DNA from: Golubevia sp. BC0850
Taxonomy: Eukaryota; Basidiomycota; Exobasidiomycetes; Golubeviales; Golubeviaceae
Length of the DNA: 64,000 nt
Assembly: GCA_012976225.1 (NCBI GenBank)
Contig: JAAVVG010000004.1
Location: 186,001-250,000, forward strand
Direction of reading: 5' to 3'
Shown: positions 33,251-45,120 of the stretch, piece after piece
Layout: each line of letters begins with the position of its first letter
How positions within the stretch are numbered: position 1 is the first letter of the stretch
The notes under the pieces: generated by a model
The model's database searches: none
Seen by the model: the letters and a program-made list of their open reading frames with translations, nothing else
Told to the model about the DNA's origin: nothing
Position numbers and translations under genes: made by a program

Positions 33251-35927
33251 TCAAAGTTTTGCCTTCAAAGAACCTTCAGCTTGAGCTCTGGCTCTCGCTT
33301 TGACTTCTTCCTTAAGATCTCTTTTCTGTACTTTGCCTGTCGGATTTCTTGGAAGGTCCTCGTCTCTGATCCAAATGTAAGATGGAATCATGTGCTGCGA
33401 GAGAAGTGCAAAGAACAGAAAAGAAAGTGAAAGTCAGTTTCTCCCGCTCAAGTTTCTCGAAACAAGGTCATCATCCTCCAAAGAGGGTTGAGCAGTGAAC
33501 TCACTTTCGGCAGAGTTTTAGCGCAAGCAATCTTGATATCTTCCTCAGTAGGACGTTTGCCTTCGGCTCTAAATTGCTCGTGAAGTTGACAGACGACGGC
33601 GACTTCTTCTCCGTATCTTGGATGAGGAAGTGGAACGGCAGCGCTGGAGTGGGATGCAAGGGCATAGATTCGTCAAGAATGAAGAGAATTATAGGAGTTT
33701 TGGGGCCGATTAGTTAACTCACCAATGCAAGACACGCGATTCGTTGTAAACTCCATTCTCAACCTCACTGCAAGCGATGTTTTCTCCTCCTCTGATGATC
33801 ATGTCCTTCGCTCTGTCAAGAACGTAAAGAAGTCCATCTTCTGTCTTCCCAAGATCTCCAGTACGAACCCAACCATCTGAGGTGAAAGTTTCGAAAGTAG
33901 CATCGGGGCGCTTGTAATATCCGAGAGCATTTCCGGGGGACTTGGACCAGATCTGACGACACGCAAGAGAGACAAGGGACGCAGCTCTGAGCGAAAGAAA
34001 CAGAAGCCCAGAGAACGTGCTTTTTCTTCCTTCTTACTTCAACTTGTTCATTTCTCTTTTGGACTCACCTCTCCGATTTGTCCTTCAGGAAGAGCTACTC
34101 CAGTATCGGTATCCACAATCTTGATATCGATGATTGGAGGTGATCTTCCGACTGAAGTCGGATAAGCAACGTACTCATCCAGTGTGTTCAAAGATGTGAT
34201 GACATTAATCTCGGTCATACCGTATCCGCTGGTGGACATCGTGCCCTTCGACTTGGCTTGAATTTCACCTGGAATCTCCTTAGCTGAGGCAGCACCGCCA
34301 GAGATTGAAGACTCGAGATACTTCAAGACGTCCGACTTAGCGTTGATGATTTCTTTTATCATAAACCCAATTCCACTGACTCCTTTGACCTTTTCTTTGA
34401 CGATGAGTTCTGCAGCTGCCTCGGCAGAGTACTTGTGCATGAGTAGAAGCTTGGACCCACGAAGGGCTGTGTTGATGACGTTCGCCCTGATGAGTGTGAA
34501 AGAGATAAGAAAAAAAAGTCTCGGGTAATATCAGGGACTTGGTTCGATCGATAGTTCCCACCCCAGATCGTTGCCTTCTTCTCCCAAGAGCCACTTACAG
34601 TCCAGTCAGATGGAACAGAGGTGTCAGAGCCAGAAGTGAAGCTTGGTTGGGATTGAGCCCAGGAGATTCTGGAGGAGGTAGGGTTCCGCCTGAAGAGAGG
34701 TAAAGACAAAGAAGTTACTGGAAAGAGGTGGAAAGGGAAGAGCCGATTCTAACATTTCATGACACTCACCTCGTCTTAAGATTGCGAGAGCTGCAAGAAA
34801 TCCACCAGTTCCGACAGAAACGAGCTGTTGTCTGTTCGTAGAGAGCACACCTTTTGGTCTTCCAGTAGTCCCTTCATTAGAGAGCGACAAGGTCAGCTTA
34901 GGGCGAGCTCTATCGAGGCACTCAGTCTCATAACGAGGTCTCGAACTCACCAGAAGTGAAGATCAATAGAGAAGTGTCTTCATAATGGATACCATCGACT
35001 GGTTCAGGAATGAAGTTGTTCTTTGGTAAACCGTAGGCTGCAGTTAGGTCCTCCCAGTCCTTCACTCTGGGACCAACTTTCCCATTCGCCCAATCTCTCT
35101 GGCTCTGTGGGACCTTCCCGTTCTTCTTCCTTGGAAAAACAACCAATCCTTCCAATCCGGTATAGCCTTGCTTTCCAGCAAGTCTTGAGGCGCTGCCTTG
35201 AAACACGGGCGAAAGGTTCGAGTTGAGATTTGGAAGTGACATGACCGTCTTCAAAGCTGGCTTCAAAATTGCCCAACGTTCGTGATCGACGATAGCAACT
35301 CTGACATCTGCGTTCAAGATGGAGAATACTGCGAGAGACGAAAAGCGAGTCAGATTGAATCCTAAGAACCAAAATCTGCACGACTCGCTGCTACCTCCTC
35401 ACGTAGCTTTGCTCCTATGCTCACCCAGAGTGTCAAGATCGCTGAACGCATTGATGATAACCGGCACGGCGCCGAGAAGAGAGATAGCGAAGTAAGACCA
35501 GACGAACTCGGGAGTGTTTCGAGAAATGATTCCGATGTGGTCTCCTTTGCGCACCTAAGAGAGGATAGCGGTCAGATTCTTGGTATCCTTCTCACTATGT
35601 ATTCACAGATGCTGCACTCACTTGAAAGTGGTTCCTTAGCCAGTTAGCGCACTGCAAAATTTCCGTATTCGACTCAGCATAGGTGAATCTAGAATCTTCG
35701 TAAACCAAATGCTCTCTTTCCCCAAAGTTCTCTGAAGCTGCCAGCCAGATAGATCTGGAATTTTGAGGTTGCTGGACCCAGACTTTTTGAAGTCTACCGT
35801 TGATGAACCTCTCCTCCCACTCAAAGGGAGATCCTTTGCCGGTTAGTGCTTTGGAAATGGGCTCCACTGGCTTCAACTCCTCCTTTGAGAGCATGTGAGC
35901 AGGTCCGAATTCAGGTTTGTATACCAT
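33251..35927 (-). CDS. AMP-forming acyl-CoA ligase (ANL superfamily)
   Basis: Nine exons, 35927..35622, 35554..35425, 35328..34951, 34871..34770, 34689..34599, 34486..34069, 33952..33723, 33643..33505 and 33394..33251, give 645 residues, normal for the family. Core motifs are in order: the P-loop FTSGTTGRPKG (split by intron 3), LTPLFH, STSGYGMTEI (A5), DGWVRTGDLG (A7, adenylate-binding Asp), LDRAKDMIIRGGENI (A8 hinge) and PRNPTGKVQKRDLK with the catalytic Lys (A10). The enzyme should activate a carboxylic acid as acyl-AMP and pass it to CoA. The RGGENI form and motif order suit medium- or long-chain acyl-CoA or 4-coumarate-type ligases; the acid cannot be fixed from sequence. The C-terminus SLKAKL has a -KL end close to a PTS1 signal (-AKL), so import into peroxisomes is plausible. 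Confidence 0.9.
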
Positions 35928-36837
35928 TGTTCTGTTTTAGAGTGAGATTGATGTTGATGTTCGAGAGAAAAGGGAAGAGGGAAAGAGGGCAAGAGAGTAC
36001 GAGAACCGGCTATAAAGCCCGTTCCGTCTCTTCCTCTCGGTGCGTTCTCTTCCATGCAGATCGCATTCAGAATCTTTTGGGAAATGCTTTTTTGATGATC
36101 TCTTTTCTCTTGTCGAGAAAAGCTCGGTCAGAGAGGTGGGAGGCTGTTTTAGAGCAAAGAAAGGCAGCTCGTACCCACGCTTTGGGACTTCACATCACGC
36201 GGGTTGAGGTGATGAGGCGTACGATTCCCATCAGTCAAGCTAGTCCAGCTGCGAGCGCTATACGTTCTCACAAAGCTGATAGTCGCATTCCAAGAAACGG
36301 TTTGCTGAAGGACTCGTTCTCTGCTGGCCTCCAAACAGGAGCTGGAGAACGCTCTAGCCAACCGCTCTCTGGGCTTTGTCTCACTCAGGATCCGCCAGAA
36401 GAACCTTTCTCTTTGAGTTTTGAGCTACTCAGATCGATTTGTGAGGTTCGTTATCAGAGATTGTGGCAAGATTCTGACGTGACGAAGGTGGCAAAAGCGC
36501 ACTGTTACTCTTCCCTCGACCTCACTCGAATGAATGATCTCGAGGGAGATTTTTTCTTCTTCTCATAAACCTTTCCATTGGGGTGATGCTCTAGAGGTCA
36601 TGAAGGCTCGGGGTCATTAAAGTTCAGGATCAAGCTGATGTCATCTCGAGACTCACTCACTGTTATTTCTCTTTTTGTTTTTGAAGAAAGAGAAACGGGC
36701 GCTCTAGAAGCCATGTGACCTAAGCCCTCTACAGTGTCTCAAATTGACCGACTTCTGTTGAGAGGATCTCTTCTCTATCTCGCGATTGTCTGAATAATCA
36801 CCAACCGCTTCGCTGCCTTTCCTTTCCGTCCAATTAG
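35928..36837. other. Gene-poor stretch upstream of acyl-CoA ligase
   Basis: About 910 bp. The left part should contain the promoter of the minus-strand ligase gene. A plus-strand open frame overlaps it but shows no domain and runs antisense to the ligase start. Nothing else is recognised before the ABC-transporter relic. Confidence 0.45.
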
Positions 36838-37338
36838 ATTCAGACCGTCCACCCTAATGGAGTTCAGCTCTTCGATTTTTCAACACTTCGGACAAGTCTT
36901 TCTACATCTCGCTTTCTGTGTCGACTTCACTGACCTCAACTGTGTCTTTGACTCTCACAGCTCTCCGATTTCGTCAACGCCCTTCCAGAGAAGCTAGATA
37001 CTCTTCTGACCGGAAACGATGTCGTCTTAACCCCTGGTCAGAAACAGATCTTTTCTCTGGCTCGAGCCTTGTTGAGAAAACGGAAAATCGTAGTCCTAGA
37101 TGAATCAAGTTCTTCGATGGACGAAGAAACAGACAAGGCGATGCAAGAAGTCATGTCAAAACACTTCAAAGATTGTACGATCATAGCCGTTGCTCATAGG
37201 ATCCGGTCCATAAGAAATTTCGATCGGATCATAGTTTTGTCAAATGGAGAAATCGTCGAAATGGGGACACCTGAAGAGCTACTGAAATTAGAGAACAGCG
37301 TCTTCAGATCTCTGGCGGTAGAGCAGAAATGTGCTTGA
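36838..37338 (+). pseudogene. Relic of an ABC transporter, C-terminal nucleotide-binding domain
   Basis: The segment 36961..37338 is open for 125 codons and codes the end of an ABC-C-type NBD: LSDFVNALPEKLDTLL, the signature as LTPGQ (normally LS.GQ), SLARALLRKRKIVVLDESSS (Walker B), the switch-loop AHR and the final GEIVEMGTPEELL. A second piece at 36838-36887 reads DFSTLRTSLSTS, which is the strand before the Q-loop (usual form STLR..L). The roughly 30 residues that should lie between them, including the Q-loop, are missing, the piece ends in a stop after an unusable junction, and no Walker A or membrane domain is present upstream. It is therefore a decayed gene end. It lies about 100 bp from the right copy of the inverted repeat. 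Confidence 0.8.
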
Positions 37339-37434
37339 GTGCTTCTCCGATTTCCTTTGTTCAGTAGAATCCAGATCTTCTCAATTTCATAGATAGCCTT
37401 GTCCGAGTTTCAATTGATGTCAAATTTCGTGCCA

Positions 37435-38280
37435 GAAATCGCGTCTGCGGGCGCGCGAGGCCAAGTTGGACGAAGTTCGATTCTCTCTTCTTCTTTCCCA
37501 ACCACCACCTCCCCAATCCGACCTTCTCTCCTCCTGCTTCAAATGACTTAAATCTGCAAGATCAGATGATCTAAGATAGATTCAAGGCTAGAACCAGATC
37601 TGGAGGGTAGCTCCCAAGATGGGAGGATCTCATGGTGAGTATCTTTGACGTCGAGTTGATTCTTATTTGAACGGCCGTGAGCATGGATGGACAGAGGACT
37701 GAATGAATCATTGGATGGATTGAAGATCTAATCAATCAAAGTTCGATAGAAGCAAGAAGGGAAAGGAAGGAGGATATCAGAGAAGTTGGACCAGTGGACA
37801 GTCACTCAACAAAGATGTTAAAAGCAACCATCTTCAACACCCTCTCCCCATTCCTCCCAGGTAGCAACAGTCTCTCATCTCCACGGGATCGAGAAGCTGG
37901 TCAATCAATCTCATTTACAGAGAGTGGAGCAATGAGTCGCTCCTTTTCTTCGCAAAGGAAGGGTTGGCTTGCTGGATGATGAACTGCTCTCTCTCTCTGT
38001 TGAGAAATCACCCCCTTCTTTCTTCTTCTCTTCTTGCAAGCGAAGGTTCCAAAGAACTTTATCCTTGACTCAGAACCTGCGTCTGGAAAGCATTCTAGCG
38101 GTTCAAACAGGCCCTCAACGTTTGCTCGGGGTTGAGACAGCCTGGCCTCAATTGTATTGTATTAGCCTCGCACGCTATTCAATACCGTCGAGTTTACTTT
38201 TTCTTTAATCCTTTTGAGTGTATGTAGAGTGACTGGATGTAGAATCAGAGTCTTCGAGTTTTGCGAAGAACAATCTAGCT
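37435..38280 (+). repeat. Inverted repeat, right copy
   Basis: This is the partner of the copy at 6214-7076, in opposite orientation. The high-identity core is 37438..38213. It begins with a shorter form of the GC-rich block (GCGTCTGCGGGCGCGCG) and ends near a TTTAATCCTTTTGAG sequence; weaker similarity continues to about 38280. No transposase, TIR or LTR signature is visible. Confidence 0.85.
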
Positions 38281-38693
38281 CGAATCTTCTCGATTACTCT
38301 CCTCTCGTTCTTTCTTCTTTCTCGTCCGACACTTTAAAGCCTTGTCTGATGAGCCTTTGTTTGTTTGTCATCTTCACTTGCGAAGAAGAGAGTTGAACCG
38401 TTGAGATCAGAGAGAACAGCCGCTGTTTGCGCAACTTCTTGTTACGCAATATAATTTCAAGAGCAGTCGTCAATAACATGAAGGTCCATAAGCTGATGGA
38501 TTGCGAGAAGATGCAGAATCGGAATTGAATAGTAGCTGGGAATTAAAGAGAAATGAGATGACGAGACGTGAGAAAAATGCGCGAGGTAAAACGTGTGTAG
38601 ATTTGTGTAGACATAGAAAGATTTGTATCGAACCTGCGAGCGAGTATTTACAGAAGTTGTTTTTTCCTTGAGGGATGAAAGGATCAGATTGAA
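38281..38693. other. Intergenic region before sorting nexin 3' end
   Basis: About 410 bp without recognisable coding sequence; expected to contain the 3' UTR of the minus-strand sorting nexin gene. Confidence 0.45.
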
Positions 38694-41600
38694 TCATTGC
38701 CAAAGAGAAAAGTAGCTAGTCCTGCTTTCACTTCCAGCAGTGGATCTACCACTTTGATTTGGTCTAGAAGTGTTGGAACTTGGACCTTCATTAGTTGGAG
38801 TTGATCCAAAGAGATGTTCAGAGATGACTTCTCCAGCGAGAGAAACAGGTCTCATAACACTCTCTGTCGCTCCAGGTGGGAGAAGAGGAGCTGAAGGCAT
38901 TGGAAGAGGGGCGTTGGCTCTTGCAGCGAAATTTAGTTCAGAGTCGTAGATTGAAGGAAGCACTGGACCTCTTTGATGAAGATAGTTGAATTCAGGTGCT
39001 TCGTAAGAAAGTCTTGCGTGACGAAGAGTTGCCAGAACCTGAAGGAGAGAAGGGGAAAATGCGTTTGAGAATGAGAAGGTTCGACTAACGCCACTTTCTA
39101 TTCGAACTCACCCCTTCGTAGAAATCAACTTGAGAGTCAAGATAATTCCTTCCCATGGCTGTCCAATCTTCGACTCTTTCTCTATGAGCTCTATCCATTT
39201 CAGCCATGGTGACATTCAAAACGGTCTCGCATCTTCCAACCATTCGTTCGGCCGCTTCTTCAGCTTCGATATCGTTTGCATCTGAAGCAGCTGAAACAGC
39301 CACAGTGGCGACCTTATGCTTTTCAAGAGTAGCACGATGCGTCTCGAAGAGTCCCTGGGGAGAGAAAAGTGAAGGAGGCCGAAAGGGAAAAGAGGCTTTA
39401 GTTCGCCGTGTCCTTTCATGTCGAAGTGAAACTTCAAATCCTATTACTCACAGAATATTGAGCATGAGGCCGAGAAACTTCTCTCAGCTTCTCATGAATC
39501 CTAAGCATTGAAGACCTAGCGTGATCATCGTATGCGTCTGCCACATCTTGCAAGCATTCAGCAGTTCCTTGAAGAGCTTTGGTCAAAGAGTTACACTCTG
39601 AAGAAAGGGATCAGAAAATTCAAAACAGATGGTTTAGATCGTCGATATGAGTTCAAGAAAGATTCGAAGGACTTTCATTTGAGAATCACTCACCTTGACA
39701 ACCTTCTCTCCAACACCAACTGCCCTCCTCGTTCGTAGCTCCATTCTCCGATTTCTTTCCGACTTTTCCCATTGGAGGACCATGGACAAGATGACTTTCA
39801 GCATTTGGAGGCAAAGATCTTGTAGAGCTTGAAGAGTAAGCTCCATTCGATTGAGGAGTTGCAGGGGCTGTTGATCGAGACACGTCCCCTGAAAGACCTT
39901 GACCTGTGATGAGTCTGAGAAGGGAGTAGGAGAGCTCTCTGTACTTGATCGAGGTAGCTATCAGAAGAAGTAAAGAGTGAGGAAGAAGAGAGAAATCAGC
40001 AAACAAGAGGTAGCATTCCTCTAACCTCTTTTGGTATTCAAAATACTCACCCGCATCACCCTCTCTACTAGATTTCAAGCAACCCATCACACCTCCATTC
40101 AAAGCCACAGCCCCTTGATTGCCACCATTAACAGCTCTTTCGTTAGCTCTTAAGAATCTTTCCATTTCTCTACCTTCATTCTCAGCTTCTTCAATTTCAA
40201 CATTGAATTCCGGATGAAAAGTATTAGCAAAGAAAGCAGGAGGACCTTCCAAACTTTTAGTGATTCCATTTGAATGTCTTCCATCTCTATCAACAACTGA
40301 GATAGGTTTCAAGAAATCCAAATTTCTCTTCTTCCATTCCAATTCATCTCCACAAGAAAGGAAGAATAAGAGAGCATCAGAATATCTCAAGATTGGATGT
40401 CTGACGATTCTACCCATCCATAATTCTAAATCTGATCTTCTAGTTTCAATGAAATCGGAAGCGAACCTTCCTGCGTATTGTTTGGAAGGTAGAGGAGGTA
40501 AAATCAAAGCTGGATATCTTTTGATTAGAATTTGAGATAACCAAGAAAATTGAGAGTATCTTCGATAAACTGTCAAGATTGGACCTGCTGGTTCAGATGG
40601 AGAAGTTGGATCGTAAGGTAAAGAATTGAGAGACTCTTCATCGTCATCTTGATCTTCTGACGATTCTTGAGAATGGCTACTAGCTTTCGTCTTGCCATTC
40701 TTAATTCCTTCTTCCTCGGCCAAAGGAAAGATGGAACTGACAGCGAAGACAGTGTATTCTTGAATCCCATTCATCTTGCTTCTCTTCTGAGGATCATGGA
40801 CTGCAACGTAGAAGTTTGGACTCTTGGATTTCCAAACCGGTCCATCTTTTCCAGCCTCGACGAAATGACAATTGGAATCCATTTCAACTTGTGACTCCAA
40901 TTGGGAATCTAGATCTGACTCGGATCTTGTCAGGAAATCAAAAGAGGAAGAAGATTGTAACTTGGAATTGGAAGTTGAGAGGCTTGAATTGGAATTCGGG
41001 TCGTAGTTGTTGGAAATGACATAGTCCTCTACTCCAGAAGTGACAAAGTTGCTGAACCTGTTGAGACTTTTGCCTCCGAATAGAGTCGATCTCCAACCTC
41101 CACCAGCTATAGTAGAAGGAGTGATGGGAATGGAATTGGCAGCAGTAGTAGCATTTGACCCGTTTGAACTTGTCCCGCTGAAAGATCTAGCAAAAGGGAA
41201 ACTGATGAAGCTTGAAGAAGTAGAAGGAGAAGGAGAAGTCACACTTAAATTTGAAGAATCCATCGAAGTATTGATCTTCTCCTCTCCTTTCAACGAAGAA
41301 TTTGAATTTGAGATAAACCCAGAACTGCCCCCAGAATTCCGATCCAACTTCTTAGCAAAAGATTCCTGATTCATAGAACTAGTACTGATCTTCCTATCTC
41401 TCTCATAACTTCTACCAAGAAACCTACTACCCTTTGGAGTTGAGTTTGAATCTCTATCTCTTTCTCTCTCATGCATTAAACTCAAAGCTAACTTTGCTCT
41501 TTCGTTTTTCCCAATCTTGAAATTTTCACCTTTAGATCCTTCCAAATTTGTGACCTCATCCAAGCCAATGACTCTAGAAGGAGTTCCACTGATATCCAAT

Positions 41601-43813
41601 CCAACTACAGCTCTAGCAGGTAAAGCACTAGCCAATTGATTTGAAGAATTAGAAATTGGTAATGAAATTGCAATTGGATCTGGATCTTGAAAATCTGCAG
41701 AACCGATTTGACCTGAAGAAGTTGGTCTATAAGAAGCTTGAGAATGAGTTAAGAAATCTTTATTAGATTCCACTTTGCTTTTAGGTCTTGAATCATTTGA
41801 AGATTGAATACCTGTGATCATGATAGGAGGTGAAGTTAAAGGAGGTAAATTTCTTAATTCATTGGAATTCAAACCTCCTTCAACTTCTTCATTTTCATCA
41901 GAAACCGCTTGAACATTTGGTGAAATGGTGAAATCTTGAACGTAGCAATACCATCCTCTTGGAACTAAACCTCTTTTCACTTCGAAATCATCTGTTTCAC
42001 CTTCTCCCGATGAAGATCCATCTTCTTTTTCTTTTCGCCTTCTAATCAAACCTAAGCTCCATCCTCCCCTCAATTGCTCGTTCAAGATTTCGAAGCTTTC
42101 ACCTGCCGAAAGTGTCAATTCGTTGAAAGAAGGTTCCCCGACGAAATCGTATAGAGCTCGAGCAGGTTTCCCACTTGGATAGAGAGAAGAGCTTAAATAA
42201 TTTGAAGTTGGATTGAGATTTGAAGTAGATGTTGGTAGAGGTTCTGGGAGAGTAGGTTCGTTGAGGATTGGAACAGATGAGTTGTCCGAGTTTGAAGGAT
42301 TAGAATTGCTGATTCGAACTTCCGAGTCTTCTGACTGTTGATCCATTATCTGTCGTTTTTCGACATCTTCTTGATCTGAAGGCATCTCCTTCCTATCAAC
42401 TTGAGTCTCTTTGACTTCAGATCTCTCCTCAACTTTCCTTTCTAAATCTTCAACATCTTTCGAACCTTCTCCCTGACTTTCCTCTCTACTAATCTGTAAA
42501 TCTTTTTCCAAATTTCCAATCTCTTGATCTAAATCCAAAGCCAAACTTTTAGGTCGCAAAGGAGGTGGACCAATCCCAATAACCTTCAATTGATTCCTAA
42601 CAGATCCATTTCCGTCCCCAATATTAACCAGTCTAGAACCACTTCCTTCTGCAATGGCTTCTGATAATTCTTCCGGAGCAGGTGAAGGTGAAGCAGAAGT
42701 ACCAGGAACAGGAGAAGAAGATGAACTAATATCTGGACTAGGAGAAAAAGTTCTTCTCTCTAAATCGAAACCTTTGGTAGCTTCATTTTGAGCTTCTCTG
42801 AAAAAACCTGAAACTCTTAGACTTGAAGATAGGATTGAAGGAGCTCTGGATCTTTCTGTTGTCGTGTTACTTAGAACTGATGAAGGTCTTTGACTTTGAA
42901 AAGTTGCATCATCAGAATTGAGATTGGGACTATTGGTGGAGTTTTCGGTAGGGGCAGTTGAGGACGAATTGGAAGGGATACGATGATTTGGATTTAGAGG
43001 TGAAGTTTGATTTATTATTTGATTTTCAGATCCTGACAGCTGAGTTTTAGAAATGATAGGATAACCTCGAACAGTAGCTGTACTTTCATCTCTATCATGA
43101 AATGAGATTTCTCCAACTTGATCGTCATCCTCATCATCTACTCCTTGACCTAAATTCTCATCTGAATTAGCATTGGCAGTTCTATAAGAAATAGTAGTAA
43201 AAGTATTTTGACTTGTAGTTGAAAGATATCTACTATGATGATCCGTTCCATCCCCATCCGTATCATCTTCATCGCTATCTACCTCATTCTCAGCTCCTGC
43301 CCATACATCTTGACTTGATTGAACAGAAGTTGGAATTTTCAGTACTTCACCATCACTATTTGTAACTTGTTCAATCTTTCCAATTTCTTCTCCCAAGCTA
43401 ATTCTACTTGCAATCGGAGCACCAGCTCCAGTTGATCTTAGCCAACCTTGAACTACACTCTTCGAAGTAGTTGGTCCAATTCCATCTATTGAAACAACTT
43501 CATCTCTAACTAAACTGTTGAAAATTCTAGCCTCCTCTTCTTCATTCTCTATATTGGGTGATGTGTAAAGATCTTTTAAAGCTTTAGCTCTTGACGTCGT
43601 GGTGTTGATGACTTTGTTAGGAGTGAAAGTGTTTGAATTGGAATCATTAATTGAATCACCTGTTTTTTGAGCTTGAATGTAATTACGTAGAGCCTCTGAG
43701 TTCAGAGTTCCTGTGAAAGCAGATGATAAATGAGATGGTTTAGGAGGGGGTAATGGTGTAGAATTAGCTGAAGATCGAGTGGTGCCTTGTGCATTGAAAG
43801 TTCGGCTGGTCAT
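38694..43813 (-). CDS. SH3-PX-BAR sorting nexin (SNX9-like), long form
   Basis: Five exons, 43813..40051, 39957..39694, 39597..39452, 39354..39112 and 39038..38694, give 1586 residues. Residues 1 to about 540 are disordered (Ser/Asn/acidic). An SH3 domain starts at PARALYDFVGEPSFNELTL (about 548), with GWSLGLIRRR and GLVPRGWYCYV. After another long linker comes a PX domain (about 965-1160), with FYVAVHDPQ, the phosphoinositide-binding RRYSQF and LPPLPSKQ. The C-terminal exons (SLTKALQGTAECLQDVADAY, AEEAAERMVGRCETVLNVTM) are helical and fit a BAR domain. Such proteins bind curved endosomal or plasma membrane and recruit actin or dynamin partners. Intron 1 (40050..39958) is 93 nt and has no stop, so retention would insert 31 residues. 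The 5' end lies next to a mobile element. Confidence 0.87.
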
Positions 43814-43955
43814 TCTTCAAGATTAGATCAAGATATGGACAAGGATCCGACGGGAGGATAGGGATGAGCGTTGAAGGTAGAGGGAGGTGGAAGGGGGTAG
43901 GACAAAAGATAGGGGAGGCAACACAATCGAGGCAATCGGCAGACTCAAAGTCTAA

Positions 43956-44017
43956 CTCAGTAAAAGAGAAGTTGCGATAGAATGCGACGAAACGCGATAC
44001 AATGCGATGGAATGCGA
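43956..44017 (+). repeat. Left terminal inverted repeat of the TIR element
   Basis: Matches the reverse complement of 45044..45105 at 61 of 62 positions by direct reading. It contains five spaced GCGA/TGCG units. Confidence 0.92.
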
Positions 44018-45043
44018 TTCTTCAAATTCGCATTCTCCAGCCAAAGAGGATCGCATTTTCTCGCATTCCGTCGCAGGCGAAATGCGATGGAATGCGACTT
44101 TGTGTGTTGTTCTCTTTTCACTTCTGGGGAGATTTCTCTTAAGCAAAAGTAAATCCATTTCTGAAAATAATAAAGACTGCTGCGAGATACAAAGTGAGAA
44201 GAAGAGATTTGCAGGGCACAAGAGAGATCTAACAGCGAAAGGTAGTGATTGTGAGAAGAAATTGCCGGAGGGGTGAGGGGGGGGGGGTGGTGACAAGTAG
44301 GAAGGAAGGAGTGGGATCTCGATGGTCTGCCCCCACGTTATAGCTTTATTCTATCAAGTCTAATTGGTACTTCCATTCAAATGCCCCTTCTATCCGCTGC
44401 TTCCATCCATGTCCACTGACAAAGTTATGTTGCACTAACCAAGCTGAGAACTCACCAAGCCAAAGGAACTGTAGAGGCAGGGCCGACAGAGATAGAGAAG
44501 CAAAGTCAAAGATCCTGTTCAAAGTCAGAATCCATTTCTGGACTTCCACACTTACATCTGCTTCGTATGAGGCTGTGGGAGGGATAGAGGTTGGGGTGGT
44601 GGGGTGGGTTGAGTTGGCAACGATCTTTGGAGAGTTGCTGCCAGCCAAAAGCGGGAGACTTAAATTTTATTCCCTTTTCAGTGGATTGAGAGGTCATAGT
44701 GTCTATCCTACAGAACCTCTGGACAGAGACAAAGTGAAAAGGTATTGAGTGGGTGCTGCGCTGCAAGGATATGTGAAAGAGATTCAACCTACCTAGAGAA
44801 AGAGAGTGTCAAAGATCCCTATTGATACCTGTTGTCGAATCTAGAAGTTGAAAGATGACAGGGAAAGAGGGAGGCGGAGAGAATGAGAAGAATCTCAGTA
44901 AGATTAGATGGTGGCGGTGGAGAGGAAGAGAGGAAGGAGAAAGAGTGGGATTTCGAAAGAGGAGAAATCAGAAGTTCTCGGCGATCACCAGCGCGTCGAT
45001 TGCACTTTCGTCGCATCGAACCATCGCATTCAGTCGCAGTTTC

Positions 45044-45105
45044 TCGCATTCCATCGCATTGTATCGCATTTCGTCGCATTCTATCGCAACTTCTCTTTTA
45101 CTGAG
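45044..45105 (-). repeat. Right terminal inverted repeat of the TIR element
   Basis: Partner of 43956..44017; ends CTTCTCTTTTACTGAG. Confidence 0.92.
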
Positions 45106-45120
45106 AGTGAACCTGATTAG

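Larger units (their letters stand above)
43952..45105. mobile_element. Non-autonomous TIR element (MITE-like), about 1.15 kb
   Basis: The ends are inverted repeats of 62 bp, 43956..44017 and 45044..45105, that differ at one base; they begin CTCAGTAAAAGAGAAGTTGC. Inside both ends are further copies of a TCGCATTC/GAATGCGA motif (for example 44018-44105 and 44995-45043), like the subterminal repeats of DNA transposons. AGT is present on both sides (43949-43951 and 45106-45108) and may be a 3-bp target duplication. No transposase is coded. A minus-strand open frame (44346..44648) and a poly-G run near 44280 are the only other internal features. A sequence at 53378-53408 looks like the flanks without the element. 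Confidence 0.85.

Noticed and set aside
35846-36568. 240-codon plus-strand open frame upstream of the ABC relic
   Set aside because: It starts antisense to the first exon of the acyl-CoA ligase, has no recognisable domain and no family-like sequence.
44346-44787. Minus-strand open frames inside the TIR element
   Set aside because: About 90-100 residues, no transposase motif or known domain; splice combinations tried lead to stops. Kept only as part of the element.
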